From contig NZ_JBGKFB010000001.1 of NCBI RefSeq assembly GCF_041333735.1, positions 1,967,861 through 2,031,860 of the forward strand: 64,000 bases of DNA, in the 5' to 3' direction. Every line of letters begins with the position of its first letter. Position 1 is the stretch's first letter. The notes beneath the pieces were generated by a model. That model had not been told where the DNA came from. It did no database searches and saw nothing but the letters and a program-made list of their open reading frames with translations. The translations under genes and the position numbers were made by a program. This document shows, piece after piece, positions 16,798 through 27,800 of this stretch. The stretch is from Veillonella sp. Its GTDB lineage: Bacteria; Bacillota; Negativicutes; Veillonellales; Veillonellaceae.

Positions 16798-18156
16798 TTA
16801 TTCACGATCTTTCAATTCTTCAACAACTCGTTCCATCCGCAAACCACGGGAGCCTTTGACAAGGATAACGTCCCCTTTTTCACGAATATCACTATAGGCA
16901 TTGGCCATTTCCAAATGGCTATTACAACGGAATGTAGTTAATCCAGCCTTTTTAGCTTCTTTAGCTATAAAGGCAGCAGCATCACCGAATGTGAATACAA
17001 CACTATAACCTTCTTCAGCAAGTAATTGACCAATTTCACGATGCGCTTGTTCAGTATAATCACCAAGTTCAAGCATATCACCAAGCATAGCAATTTTACG
17101 TTTACCTTCTAGCTGACCCAAAGCTTTTATCGCTTCAGCCATAGAAGATGGATTTGCATTATACGCGTCATTTAAGATAACAATATCTTCAAATGGTACG
17201 ATTTCTTGGCGCATAGGAGTGCCTGTAAATTCACTTAAGCCCTTGCGGATCGTATTGGACTTAATGCCTAGCACACGACCAGCTACGATTGCTGCCAATG
17301 CGTCATATACATTGTGTTCACCAATCATAGGCAAGAAGATATCAAATACTTCGTCATAACATTTGCATGTAAATTTAATACCATCTTTTTTATAACGCAA
17401 ATGACTGCCAATACATGTGGCATTACGTTCGATACCATAGGTAATAGTTTTACCTTTGGCAAGACTATCCATAGCTTTAACATATGGATCATCTTCATTG
17501 AGAATAGCCACACTATTTTCAGGCAAGCAACGAATTAACTCACCTTTAGCTTGTGCGATGGCTTCACGAGAACCTAATAGCTCAATATGGCTAGTACCAA
17601 CATTAGTAATAATACCCATAGTTGGTTCAGCAATCAACGCAAGCTCCTCAATTTGACCAAGGCCACGCATGCCCATTTCAACAACACAAGCTTGATGTTC
17701 TGCAGTTAAACGCAACAATGTTTTTGGCAAACCAATTTCATTGTTAAAGTTTTTCTCAGTTTTCAAAACATTAAATTCGGTGCCGAGTACAGCAGCTACC
17801 ATTTCCTTTGTTGTAGTCTTACCAGAAGAACCAGTAATAGCGACTACAGGGATATCAAAGCGACGACGATGGTAACGTGCTAAATTTTGATACGCTACCA
17901 ATGTATTATCTACTTCAATACATACGATGCCGTCCACTGCACGGCCCTTTTCTACGATTGCACCAGTAGCGCCCTTTTCGATAGCTGTATTAATAAAATC
18001 ATGACCATCAAAGGTATCACCTTTTAAGGCTACAAACAAAAAGCCTGATTCAATCGTTCTTGTATCAGTAGATACATCTAAAAACTTAATATTGTCGGTA
18101 TGTGCACTCGTCCCTTGTGTGGCTTCTACCACTTGAGACAATGTAAATTCTGCCAT
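16798..18156 (-). CDS. murF: UDP-MurNAc-tripeptide--D-Ala-D-Ala ligase
   Basis: Adds the D-Ala-D-Ala made by Ddl to complete the pentapeptide precursor. The protein has 452 residues. The ATP loop ITGSSGKTTTKEMVA, the EMGMRGLGQIEELA block and DAYNANPSSMAEAI are typical of MurF. LGDMLELG in the C-terminal domain is also characteristic. The ATG at 18156 has AAGGAG 7 bases upstream and lies 1 base past the murE stop. A longer open frame overlapping murE begins with unconserved sequence. Confidence 0.98.
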   Translation of the reverse strand: MAEFTLSQVVEATQGTSAHTDNIKFLDVSTDTRTIESGFLFVALKGDTFDGHDFINTAIEKGATGAIVEKGRAVDGIVCIEVDNTLVAYQNLARYHRRRFDIPVVAITGSSGKTTTKEMVAAVLGTEFNVLKTEKNFNNEIGLPKTLLRLTAEHQACVVEMGMRGLGQIEELALIAEPTMGIITNVGTSHIELLGSREAIAQAKGELIRCLPENSVAILNEDDPYVKAMDSLAKGKTITYGIERNATCIGSHLRYKKDGIKFTCKCYDEVFDIFLPMIGEHNVYDALAAIVAGRVLGIKSNTIRKGLSEFTGTPMRQEIVPFEDIVILNDAYNANPSSMAEAIKALGQLEGKRKIAMLGDMLELGDYTEQAHREIGQLLAEEGYSVVFTFGDAAAFIAKEAKKAGLTTFRCNSHLEMANAYSDIREKGDVILVKGSRGLRMERVVEELKDRE

Positions 18157-18157
18157 A

Positions 18158-19642
18158 TTAGATCTCCTTGAGGGCCGCTCGCGCCTCTTCACGATCATCA
18201 AAATGAATCGTTTTATCCTTTAAGATTTGGTAATCCTCATGCCCCTTACCTGCAATTAGTACAATATCCCCAGGTTTTGCATTTTGTATTGCATGTTGAA
18301 TCGCTTCCCGACGATCAACGATAACTTCATAGTGAGAGCCTTCACGCAGGCCTTCTTTAACGCCCACCTCTACATCTTTCACAATTTGCACAGGATCTTC
18401 TGTGCGAGGATTGTCAGATGTAACATATACTATATCGCCATATTGTGCAGCAATACGGCCCATAATAGGACGTTTCGTAGCATCTCGGTCACCACCACAA
18501 CCAAAGACTACAATAATGCGATTTTCTTGAATAGCCTTTGCAGTTTGCAAAATATTTTCTAACCCATCTGGTGTATGTGCATAGTCTACAACAACTGCAA
18601 ATGGTTGACCTTCTTCAATAAGCTCAAAACGGCCAGGCACAGCGCTAAATGTTTTCAATGCCTTATCGATATCTTCCATAGAGATACCTTCTAATAGACA
18701 AGCCCCAATAGCGGCCAATGTATTATATACATTAAACAAACCAGTTGTATTCATAGCCACTGTATAGTCATTGCCATCATAGGATACCGTATAACGACTA
18801 GATTTAGGAGTCATTTCAACATCATGAGCATTCAATGTTCCTTTACCATCAATACTGTACGTAATGATAGGCGCCGTTGTTTTTTCAATTACACGATGAC
18901 CATATTCGTCATCGATATTGATGACAGCCCCTTTGCCAGATTTAGTTTGGTTCGGCGCGCTAACTTGTTCAAATAATTTACACTTAGCGGCCAAATAATT
19001 TTCAAAGGTCTTGTGAAAGTCCAAATGATCTTGTGTTAAGTTCGTGAATACGGCTGTATCATATTCAACACCAGAAACTCGACCTAATGCTAATGCATGG
19101 GAAGATACTTCCATGACACAATGGGTAACGCCTTCTTCTACCATTTGATGAAGAATATGTTGTAAATCTACTACATCCGGTGTTGTATTGTGAATTGGAT
19201 AGGATGTATCACCAATCATAATATGAACGGTACCAATAACGCCTACTTTATGGCCTTGGCCTTTCAAAATATGACGAATCATATGAGTTGTAGTCGTTTT
19301 ACCATTAGTACCAGTAACACCGATCATACGCATGGAGTTGGCTGGATAATCAAAGAAATATGGTACACAAGCCATCATAGCTTTTCGAGTATCCTCTACA
19401 GTGATAACACAAACATCACCACTTACCTCTACTGATTTAGATACAAGTACTGCCACAGCACCAGCTTCAACGGCTTTATTTACATAATTATGACCATCTA
19501 CAGTGGCACCATCTAACGCAATAAATAAGCTACCTGCTTTTACTGCACGAGAATCAGCCGTAATATCTAACACCTCAACAGCTGTATTACCTTCTACATG
19601 CGGTGTTTGCAAAGTTTTTACTATATCTTGTAATTGTTTCAT
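18158..19642 (-). CDS. murE: UDP-MurNAc-tripeptide synthetase, meso-diaminopimelate type
   Basis: Adds the third amino acid to UDP-MurNAc-L-Ala-D-Glu. The 494-residue ligase has the ATP loop VTGTNGKTTTTHM, and HDVEMTPKSSRY and VFGCGGDRDATKRP are further Mur blocks. The DNPRTEDP segment is the motif associated with meso-diaminopimelate specificity; lysine enzymes differ here. This supports a diderm-type wall. The ATG at 19642 has AAAGGAG upstream; a TTG two codons earlier is too close to it. A hairpin lies in the 55 bases separating it from ftsL. Confidence 0.97.
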   Translation of the reverse strand: MKQLQDIVKTLQTPHVEGNTAVEVLDITADSRAVKAGSLFIALDGATVDGHNYVNKAVEAGAVAVLVSKSVEVSGDVCVITVEDTRKAMMACVPYFFDYPANSMRMIGVTGTNGKTTTTHMIRHILKGQGHKVGVIGTVHIMIGDTSYPIHNTTPDVVDLQHILHQMVEEGVTHCVMEVSSHALALGRVSGVEYDTAVFTNLTQDHLDFHKTFENYLAAKCKLFEQVSAPNQTKSGKGAVINIDDEYGHRVIEKTTAPIITYSIDGKGTLNAHDVEMTPKSSRYTVSYDGNDYTVAMNTTGLFNVYNTLAAIGACLLEGISMEDIDKALKTFSAVPGRFELIEEGQPFAVVVDYAHTPDGLENILQTAKAIQENRIIVVFGCGGDRDATKRPIMGRIAAQYGDIVYVTSDNPRTEDPVQIVKDVEVGVKEGLREGSHYEVIVDRREAIQHAIQNAKPGDIVLIAGKGHEDYQILKDKTIHFDDREEARAALKEI

Positions 19643-19667
19643 ATACAATCTCCTTTACACGCAAAGG

Positions 19668-19692
19668 AAAGCAGCCCAATACGAGCTGCTTT
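19668..19692 (-). other. Intercistronic hairpin between ftsL and murE
   Basis: AAAGCAGC and its perfect complement around a 9-base loop, just after the ftsL stop. The following minus-strand sequence CCTTTGCG is a poor T run, so partial termination or RNA processing are both possible. In many Firmicutes a penicillin-binding protein gene lies at this spot. Confidence 0.5.
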
Positions 19693-19697
19693 GCCTG

Positions 19698-20102
19698 CTA
19701 GTCTATAATTTGCTGTTTCTCTTGTACAGTACGTTCAGTAACAGCGCTTTTTGTACTATAAACAAAAGAATCAGGCAAAACCATCCCTAGTTGTTGTTCT
19801 GCGATTTGTTGAATACGAACAGGAGACTTCAAAGAAGCCACTTCAACATCCAACGCATCATTATCCTTTGTTAATTGTACTACAGCTTGCTGTGTTTTAA
19901 CTACTTCGTAGCCTAATTTTGTGCTGTACGCATTCATAACCATCATGATAAGCAAAAATGCAACCAATGCAGCAATACCATATACAACCTGCCACATCAT
20001 AGGGCTCAAATCTAGAGCCACATTTGCACTACGTTTTCTCCCTTGTGAAGCGACCAACACATCGCTTTTAACTTGGCCCACAACAGCCTTTCTCGCTAAC
20101 AT
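19698..20102 (-). CDS. ftsL: FtsL-like cell division protein
   Basis: A 134-residue bitopic protein assigned by position and architecture, since FtsL sequences diverge widely. A basic cytoplasmic part (about 34 residues) is followed by a membrane helix (about residues 37-57). After it comes an extracytoplasmic coiled coil with a leucine-type heptad pattern (QQAVVQLTKDNDALDVEVASL), ending in SPVRIQQIAEQQLGM, a typical FtsL tail motif. It lies between rsmH and murE as expected. The ATG at 20102 follows AAGGGG; a GTG two codons upstream is an alternative. Confidence 0.85.
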   Translation of the reverse strand: MLARKAVVGQVKSDVLVASQGRKRSANVALDLSPMMWQVVYGIAALVAFLLIMMVMNAYSTKLGYEVVKTQQAVVQLTKDNDALDVEVASLKSPVRIQQIAEQQLGMVLPDSFVYSTKSAVTERTVQEKQQIID

Positions 20103-20123
20103 AAACACTAACCCCTTCCAATT

Positions 20124-21056
20124 CTACAACTTGACGGCTACGCGTAACTTTGCGCTTCTAGCCCTCGGATTAACCTCAATCTCCCCTGCACTAGGCTCTA
20201 TAGCCTTATTCTTCGCCTTCACAACTGCCTTGTGGTTACATACGCACATCGGCAATTCTGGAGGACATATACATGCTGTACTCAACTCTTTGAAAGTTTG
20301 TTTCGTAATTCGATCTTCCAAGGAGTGGAATGTGATAACCCCAATTTTCCCCTTTGGTTTCAACATGGATACAGCATCTACAAAACTATCATGCAAGATA
20401 GCTAATTCTCTATTTACTTCAATGCGAATGGCTTGGAACGTCCGTTTTGCCGGATGCGGTCCATCTTGACGCGCCTTCGCAGGTATTGCTTGCTTAATAA
20501 TTCTAACTAACTCACCAGTAGTGGTAATTCGTTTTTCTTGTCGTGCATTAATGATGAATTCAACAATGCGCTTAGCCCATCGCTCTTCCCCATAGTCGCG
20601 GATAATTTGCAATAATGCTTCAGCATCATATTCATTAACAACCTCTTCTGCTGTTAATGGTGCATCCTTATCCATACGCATATCTAAAGGGCCATCATTC
20701 ATATATGAAAAGCCACGCTCCGGTGTATCCAGTTGATAGCTAGATACGCCAAGATCAAAGATAAATCCATCTACTTCATAGATACCCTCATTATGAAGGG
20801 CTTCTTTTAAGTTAGAAAAGTTCGTCGGTATTGTTAACACCTGACATGTTAAATCAGATAAACGCTGTCGAGCTACGCTCAACGCATCTTCATCTTGATC
20901 CAACCCTATAATCATGCCTTCTGGGTCTAGCATCTCACCCACAGCATGGGCATGTCCCGCACCACCCAGGGTGCAGTCCACATAGATGCCTTTTGGATTA
21001 GTTACGACGGAGTCCACCGTTTCGCGTAAAAGTACGCTGGTATGATTAAATTCCAT
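20124..21056 (-). CDS. rsmH: 16S rRNA (cytosine1402-N4)-methyltransferase
   Basis: RsmH (MraW) methylates C1402 in the ribosomal P site. The protein is about 310 residues. The N-terminal HTSVLLRETVDSV, the SAM-binding VDCTLGGAGHAHAV, LGVSSYQLDTPERGFSYMNDGPLDMRMD and ITFHSLEDRITK segments are diagnostic. CICPPELPMCVC is a Cys-rich segment also seen in relatives. Two ATG codons are adjacent; the second (21056) has the better spacing (5 bases) from AGGAGG. It is the second gene of the dcw cluster. Confidence 0.98.
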   Translation of the reverse strand: MEFNHTSVLLRETVDSVVTNPKGIYVDCTLGGAGHAHAVGEMLDPEGMIIGLDQDEDALSVARQRLSDLTCQVLTIPTNFSNLKEALHNEGIYEVDGFIFDLGVSSYQLDTPERGFSYMNDGPLDMRMDKDAPLTAEEVVNEYDAEALLQIIRDYGEERWAKRIVEFIINARQEKRITTTGELVRIIKQAIPAKARQDGPHPAKRTFQAIRIEVNRELAILHDSFVDAVSMLKPKGKIGVITFHSLEDRITKQTFKELSTACICPPELPMCVCNHKAVVKAKNKAIEPSAGEIEVNPRARSAKLRVAVKL

Positions 21057-21065
21057 CATAGCCTC

Positions 21066-21497
21066 CTATAACATAATCCCTTCTAGACCTTCAACTAATT
21101 CTTCCATACTTTCAGCCACTTGAGCATCATAGTAATCATATTTTTCGCGGCTCCAAATTTCAACGTGATCCCCAGCACCGACAATAACGGCCTGTTTATC
21201 AAGGCTCGCATATTCACGTAGTGGTACAGGAATGAGGACACGACCTTGTTTATCATATTCAAGCTCAGCGGCACTACCAAAAACAAAACGTTTCAAGGCA
21301 CGTACGCTAGCTTTAGTGGAGGATTGTGATTGTAAAGCTGCAGAAATTTTCTTCCACGCTTCTTCGGTATAAATAGCTAAGCAGTTATCTAGGCCCTTAG
21401 TAACAATACATACTTCGCCTAGTTGTTCACGTATTTTCGCGGGTATAATCATCCGCCCTTTTGTATCAATGGTGTGATTATATTCTCCCATGAACAT
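21066..21497 (-). CDS. mraZ: Transcriptional regulator MraZ
   Basis: A 143-residue AbrB-like regulator that in other bacteria binds repeated DNA boxes at its own promoter and represses the dcw cluster. It begins MFMGEYNHTIDTKGRMIIPAK, very close to other MraZ proteins, and the second half repeats the same fold (ELEYDKQGRVLIPVPLREYA). The ATG at 21497 matches the family start; the GTG three codons upstream lies in the ribosome site. GTGG repeats at its promoter fit autoregulation, which is inferred here. Confidence 0.97.
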   Translation of the reverse strand: MFMGEYNHTIDTKGRMIIPAKIREQLGEVCIVTKGLDNCLAIYTEEAWKKISAALQSQSSTKASVRALKRFVFGSAAELEYDKQGRVLIPVPLREYASLDKQAVIVGAGDHVEIWSREKYDYYDAQVAESMEELVEGLEGIML

Positions 21498-21820
21498 ACG
21501 TATCACCGCCCTTTACTATTCCTTATCCACCACTATATGGTAAATTCTACCACAATTCCCCACCAATCACAATAAAAAATCCATTTTTATCCCACTTTTT
21601 TATATTTTTCTTTCATAATCTCTATTTTTCTCTTCTTTTCTTAGATACATATGTTCGAAATTAAATAATAATCAAATCATAAAAACCACTCCCCACCACC
21701 AGGAGCCAAATTTTAGTTTTATCTGTATCCAATCCCCACCACAATATCCCCATAAGCTCTATAACACTCAAATCAAACGATATATAGGAATATAATCACC
21801 ACAAATCCACACAAAAAGAA
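21498..21820 (-). promoter_or_regulatory. mraZ/dcw promoter region with GTGG repeats
   Basis: The gene-free region before mraZ. The minus strand has TTGTGA (21567-21572), a 17-base spacer and TAGAAT (21544-21549). GTGGGGAATTGTGGTA spans spacer and -10, giving GTGG twice with a 10-base period. More GTGG-type blocks follow at about 21524-21533, 21590-21596, 21687-21700, 21731-21752 and 21795-21812. Direct GTGG repeats are what MraZ recognises in other bacteria. The stretch 21601-21680 is T-rich and shows nothing else. Confidence 0.7.
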
Positions 21821-21848
21821 AACCGCGTAGCATTTCTGCTACGCGGTT
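21821..21848 (-). terminator. Terminator of the autotransporter gene
   Basis: AACCGCGTAGCA and its perfect complement around TTTC, followed on the minus strand by GGTTTTCTTTTTG. Lies 49 bases past the autotransporter stop. Confidence 0.9.
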
Positions 21849-21896
21849 TCTATACCTACGATAGATTATAGTCTAACCCATCGGTTGGGAGGCATA

Positions 21897-24800
21897 TTAT
21901 TTAGTTGTTTTTACAGCTGTTTTTGGCGCTTGTTGTGGTTGTTGTGCAATCACTTTATCAAGAAGTTCACGAATTTCTTTGTTTTGTGCTTGCAAATCAG
22001 CCACTTGATCCTCAAGAACTTTTACAGTTGCAGGGGATGCTTTAGGAGCTGTAGGAGCATTACCAATACCGATTGTTACACCAGCATTTGCCATTACGCT
22101 ATGGTCACCACCATAAGCGGCACCAGCATGGATTAATAAATCAGGATTTGCATAATGTGCTACACCCAATGCAGTAGATGTTTTACCTTTGTAAGTACCA
22201 ACAGCCGCCATAATTTGAGCTTTTTGACCTTCGTGGTATTCGATAGGTTTCAATGCTGCTAATGCTGCTGCATTAGCACCTACAACTTTAACATCGCGTT
22301 CTACGCTGCTAATGCGGCGAGAGTTTTCTGCGATTTGTGCATCATGTTGAACAAGTGTTGCATGATCTTGTAATGCAATGTTGGAAGCTTTCAAGCTATA
22401 ATTTGCAGCTTCTGCTAATGTACTGATATCTTGAGTATTTTTATTTACTTGCAAGCCCAATACATTAACTTTTTCATTGTTTTCTAATGCAATAGCACCA
22501 ATGTTCTTAGTTAATGTAACATTTTCATCAACTTTAGTGTTTACATCAGCAATGTCTTGAGTATTTTTATTTACTTGTAAACCTAATACACTAACCTTTT
22601 CATGATTTTCTAATGCTAGAGTACCAACAGCTTTAGTTAATTGTGCATTTTCATTAACTTGTTTAGCTACTTCAGTTACACGATTATCTACTTTAGTAAT
22701 ATTTGTAACATTAGTATCTACTTTAGCATTTAGAGTGTTGATGTTTGTAGTATTTGTATTAACTTGGTTAGTTACTTTACTAATATTACTTGTGTTTGTA
22801 TTAACTTGGTTAGTTACATTTGTAATATTAGTTGTATTTTGGTTAACAACATTATTGATATTAGCAATATTAGTTGTATTAGTATTAACTTGTTTAGATA
22901 CGTCGTTAATAACTTTGCTATGTTCATCAACTTTGTTGATTACTTTTTGTACAGTTACATTAGTATTTTGAATTGCTTCAGCATTTTGCTTGATCGCTGC
23001 TTTGTTAATATTGATGTTTTCAGTATTATGTTTGATTGCTTCAGTATTAACAGAAACTTGGCTTTGAACATTTTTAATACGTTCTTCGTTAGCATTTGCT
23101 TTTTGAGTATTAGCATTAACTTGTTCTTTCACTTTGTTTACATCAGAACTTACATTTTGCAAGTTCTTAATTGCTTCAGTATTTTTGCCAACTTGATCTT
23201 TCAAGCCAGATACATCAGTTTTGATATTGTTGATTACAGTATTTTGGTTATTAACTTTTACGTCAATATCATTTACCTTGCTATCAATATTAGTTACTCT
23301 GCTATCGATATTAGTTACTTTATTGTTAATATTAGTAACTTTGTTATCAATATTTGTAACTTTAGCATCAATATTCTTCACATCGTTTTTAACGTTAGTA
23401 ATATTGTTGTTTACAATATTGATTTTTTGATCAACTTTAGCATTGATGTTTGTGATATCAGCTTTTACTACTGTTACATCAGCTTTAATATTGTTTACAT
23501 TCTTTTCAACGTTAACAACATTAGCTTTAATGTTATTAATATTGGAAGTATTATTTTGAATGTTTACAGTATTAGCTTGGATGTTGCTATTTTGAGCGTT
23601 AATGTTTTGAGTAATATTTTCTACTTTTTGAGCTACATTAACGATTGTAGTATTGCCTTTACCAACTTGACCTTTCAAGGATTCAATAGCTTGAGAGTTA
23701 GCATCAACTTTGCCAGTTAAGTTATTAATAGCAGTTGTATTAGATTCAATACGACCAGTATTAGCATTTACTTTAGCAGTTACATCTGTAATGTTAGCTG
23801 TATTACCAGCAACTTGTTTACTAATGTTTGCAATAGCTGTTGCATTGTTAGCAATGTTAGTTGTGTTATTTGTAACTTGTTTGCTTACATTAGCAATAGC
23901 TGCAGTGTTATTAGCAATGTTAGTAGTGTTGTTAGTTACATCTGTGCGGATAGCTTTGATATCTGCAGTGTTAACATCTACTTTATTGCTGATATTTGTC
24001 ACATTAGCTTTAATGTCAGTAATAGCTTTGCTATTATCAACAATTGCTTTTGCGTTAGCATCAACCTTAACATTTACTTCATTAACTTTGTTGTTAATTG
24101 TGTTATTAATTACTGTATTGTTAGCTTCAATCTTAGCATTGATTGTGTTTTCAACATTAGTAACAGTTGTACCAACTTGGCCTTTTAATGCTTTGATAGC
24201 ATCTTCATTAGCACTAATACGTGTAGAGTTATCTACAATGTTGCCTTGTAAGTAATCTAAACGTTGATCATGACGATCTACGCGACCTTTCAAACCATCA
24301 ATATCACCTTTAATGCCATCAACTTTTACATTTACCTTGTTGATAGTGTTATTAATAGTTTTATTGTTTTCAGCAATCTTAACATCTACAGATTTATCAA
24401 CTTTGTTAATGATTGTTTTGTTATTTTCGTTGATTGCATTTGTAATGTTTTTATTAATAACAGTGTTGTTATTAGTAATAGCAGTGTTGATATCGTTTCT
24501 AATTACTGTGTTGTTAGCTTCAATCTTGTTATTAATAGTAGATTCGATATTAGTGATAGTAGTACCAACTTTACCGTTCAATTCAGCAATAGCTTTTGCA
24601 TTCTTGTCGATAGCAGCTTTGTTATTGCCAATCAATGTACGGTTTTCAATAGCGATTGTACCAGCTACATTGATGTCTTTTTCGTTTTGATCAACACGTT
24701 TAGTAAGACCATCTAAGTCACCTTTAATGCCGTCAACTTTAACATTTACATTGTTGATTGCTGTTGTATTGTTCGCAATATTTGTAGTATTTAGTTTAAC

Positions 24801-27800
24801 ACTATCTTCTACTGCAGTAATACGTGTAGAGTTATCTACAATGTTATCTTGTAAGTAGTCTAAACGTTGATCATGACGATCTACGCGACCTTTCAAGCCA
24901 TCAATATCACCTTTAATACCATCAACTTTAACATTTACATTGTTAATTGTATTGTTAATTTCCTTGTTATTTTCAGTAATTGCATTTGTGATATTTTGAT
25001 TAATTACAGTATTGTTAGCTTCAATCTTAGCATCGATATTTTTATTAATAACTACATTGTTTTCAGTAATTTTGTTATTAATAGTAGTTTCGATATTCTT
25101 AACTGTATTACCAACTTGACCTTTTAATTCATCGATAGCTTTTTTATTGTCGCCGATAAATTTACGGTTTTCAATTGCAATTGTACCAGCTACGTTGATG
25201 TCTTTAGTGTTTTTATCAACTTTAGCAGTAAGATCTTTCAAGTCACCTTTAACGCCGTCAACTTTTACATTTACATTGTTGATTGCTGTTGTATTGTTAG
25301 CAATATTAGTTGTGTTATTAGCAATATTTGTAGTATTATTTTCTACTTTACCATTGATATTAGTAATTTGTTTCTTAATATCGTTGATAACTGTAGAAGA
25401 TTGACCTACTTGACCTTTTAACTCATCGATAGCTTTAGCATTGATGTTGATGTTTTTAGTGTTGTTAGCAATAGCAACTTTATTATCGCCAATGAATTGA
25501 CGGTTTTCCATTGCAATTGTACCAACTACATTAATATCTTTTGCATTAGCTTTCACACCATCTTCAACTACGGAGATACGTGTAGAGTTATCAGCAATAT
25601 TATCTTGTAAGTAGTCTAAACGTTGGTCATGACGATCTACACGACCTTTAAGACCATTCAAGTCACCTTTAACGCCATCAATCTTAACATTTACATCACC
25701 AATCTTATTATTGATTGTGTTGTTGATTTGTTTGTTATTTTCATTGATTTTTACATCGATGTTTTTATCAACTTTGTTAATAATTGTAGTGTTATTAGCA
25801 TTGATTTTAGCATCAATGTTTTGATCTACTTTATTAATGATTGTTGTATTATTGCTGTTGATTTTATTATCAATATTTTGGTTGATAACAGTGTTGTTAG
25901 CTTCAATCTTAGTATCGATATTTTTATTAATAGTTACATTATTTTCTGTAATCTTGTTATTAATTGTAGTTTCGATATTTTTAATTGTAGTACCAACTTG
26001 ACCTTTTAATGCTTTGATAGCATCTTCATTAGCACTAATACGTGTAGAGTTATCTACAATGTTGCCTTGTAAGTAATCTAAACGTTGATCATGACGATCT
26101 ACACGTGCAGTAAGACCAGCTACATCACCTTTAACGCCATCAATCTTAACATTTACATCGCCAACTTTTTTGTTGATTGTATTGTTGATTTGAGTGTTAT
26201 TTTCATTGATCTTTATATCAATATTTTTATCAACTTTGTTAATGATTGTAGTGTTATTAGCATTGATTTTAGCGTCAATGTTTTGATCTACTTTATTAAT
26301 GATTGTTGTGTTATTGCTATTGATTTTATTATCAATATTTTGGTTGATAACAGTGTTGTTAGCTTCAATCTTATTATCGATAGTTTTATTAATTACTGTA
26401 TTGTTTTCGTTGATTTTATTAGTAATTGTATTTTCGATATTTGTGATTTGATTGCCAACATGACCTTTTAATTCATCAATAGCTTTTTTGTTAGCACCGA
26501 TAAGTGTACGGTTTTCGATAGCAATTGTGCCTGCTACGTTGATGTCTTTAGTATTTTGATCAACGCGTTTAGTAAGACCATCTAAATCGCCCTTAACACC
26601 ATCAATTTTTTGATTAACTTTAATGTTATTAGCATTAATCTTAACATCGATGTTATTGTCTACTTTATTAAGAATTGTAGTGTTATTAGTTTCAATCTTA
26701 GCATCGATATTTTTGTTGATTACTGTGTTGTTTTCATTAATCTTATTAGTAATTGTATTTTCGATGTTAGTGATTTGTGTACCAACATGGCCTTTTAACT
26801 CGTTGATTGCTTTTTCATTGTTGGAAATACGAGTAGAGTTAGCTTCGATACGTTTACTATTATCTGCAATCGCTTTAGCATTAACTTCAGTCTTAGCATT
26901 TACATTATTAATGTTATTGTTAATAACTGTGTTATTTTTTTCAATCTTAGCATCAATATTACCATCTACTTTGTTAATGATTGTAGTATTATTAGCTTCA
27001 ATCTTCTTATTGATTGTAGTTTCAATATTGGTAATTTGTGTGCCAACATGACCTTTTAACTCATCGATAGCTTTTTGGTTTGCACCGATAAGTGTGCGGT
27101 TTTCCATTGCAATTGTGCCAACTACATTAATGTCTTTTGTATTAGCTTTTACACCATCTTCAACAATAGAGATTCTTGTGGAGTTATCTGCAATGTTGTC
27201 TTGCAAGTAGTCTAAACGTTGATCATGGCGATCTACACGACCTTTAAGACCATCCAAGTCGCCTTTAACACCGTCAACTTTTACATTAACATTATTAATT
27301 GCAGTTGCATTCGCTTCAACTTTACTATTGATATTAGTGATATTGTTTTTAATATCTTTAATATCTACTTGAACATTACCAATATTTTGACCAACTTTAC
27401 CTTTCAAATCAGCAATATCTTTAGTGTTGATATTAACTTGATTTTGAGTGTTAGCTACATCAGTTTTAATAGTTTTATTGTCTTGTTCAAGCGCCTGGAT
27501 GCGACCTTCATGATCAACTAAAACTTTACCTTGATTATCAACTTTAGTTTTTAATTCAGTAATTGCAGTCGCATTTTTATTGATATTTGTAGTGTTATTA
27601 GTGATGTTAGTAGTATTAGCATCAACTTTTGCGCTTACATTATTTACAGTATTATTAATATTTGTAATATCAGTTTTAACGGCATTGATCTTAGTATCAA
27701 CATCATTGTTTACTTTATTAATAATAGTTGTGTTGTTAGCTTCAATTTTAGAATTAATTGTTTTGTTAACTTCACTAATAATGTTAGTTTTGCTATCGTT

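Noticed and set aside
20103..20469. Plus-strand frame of about 180 codons across ftsL and rsmH
   Set aside because: It is antisense to two conserved genes and has no start signals.
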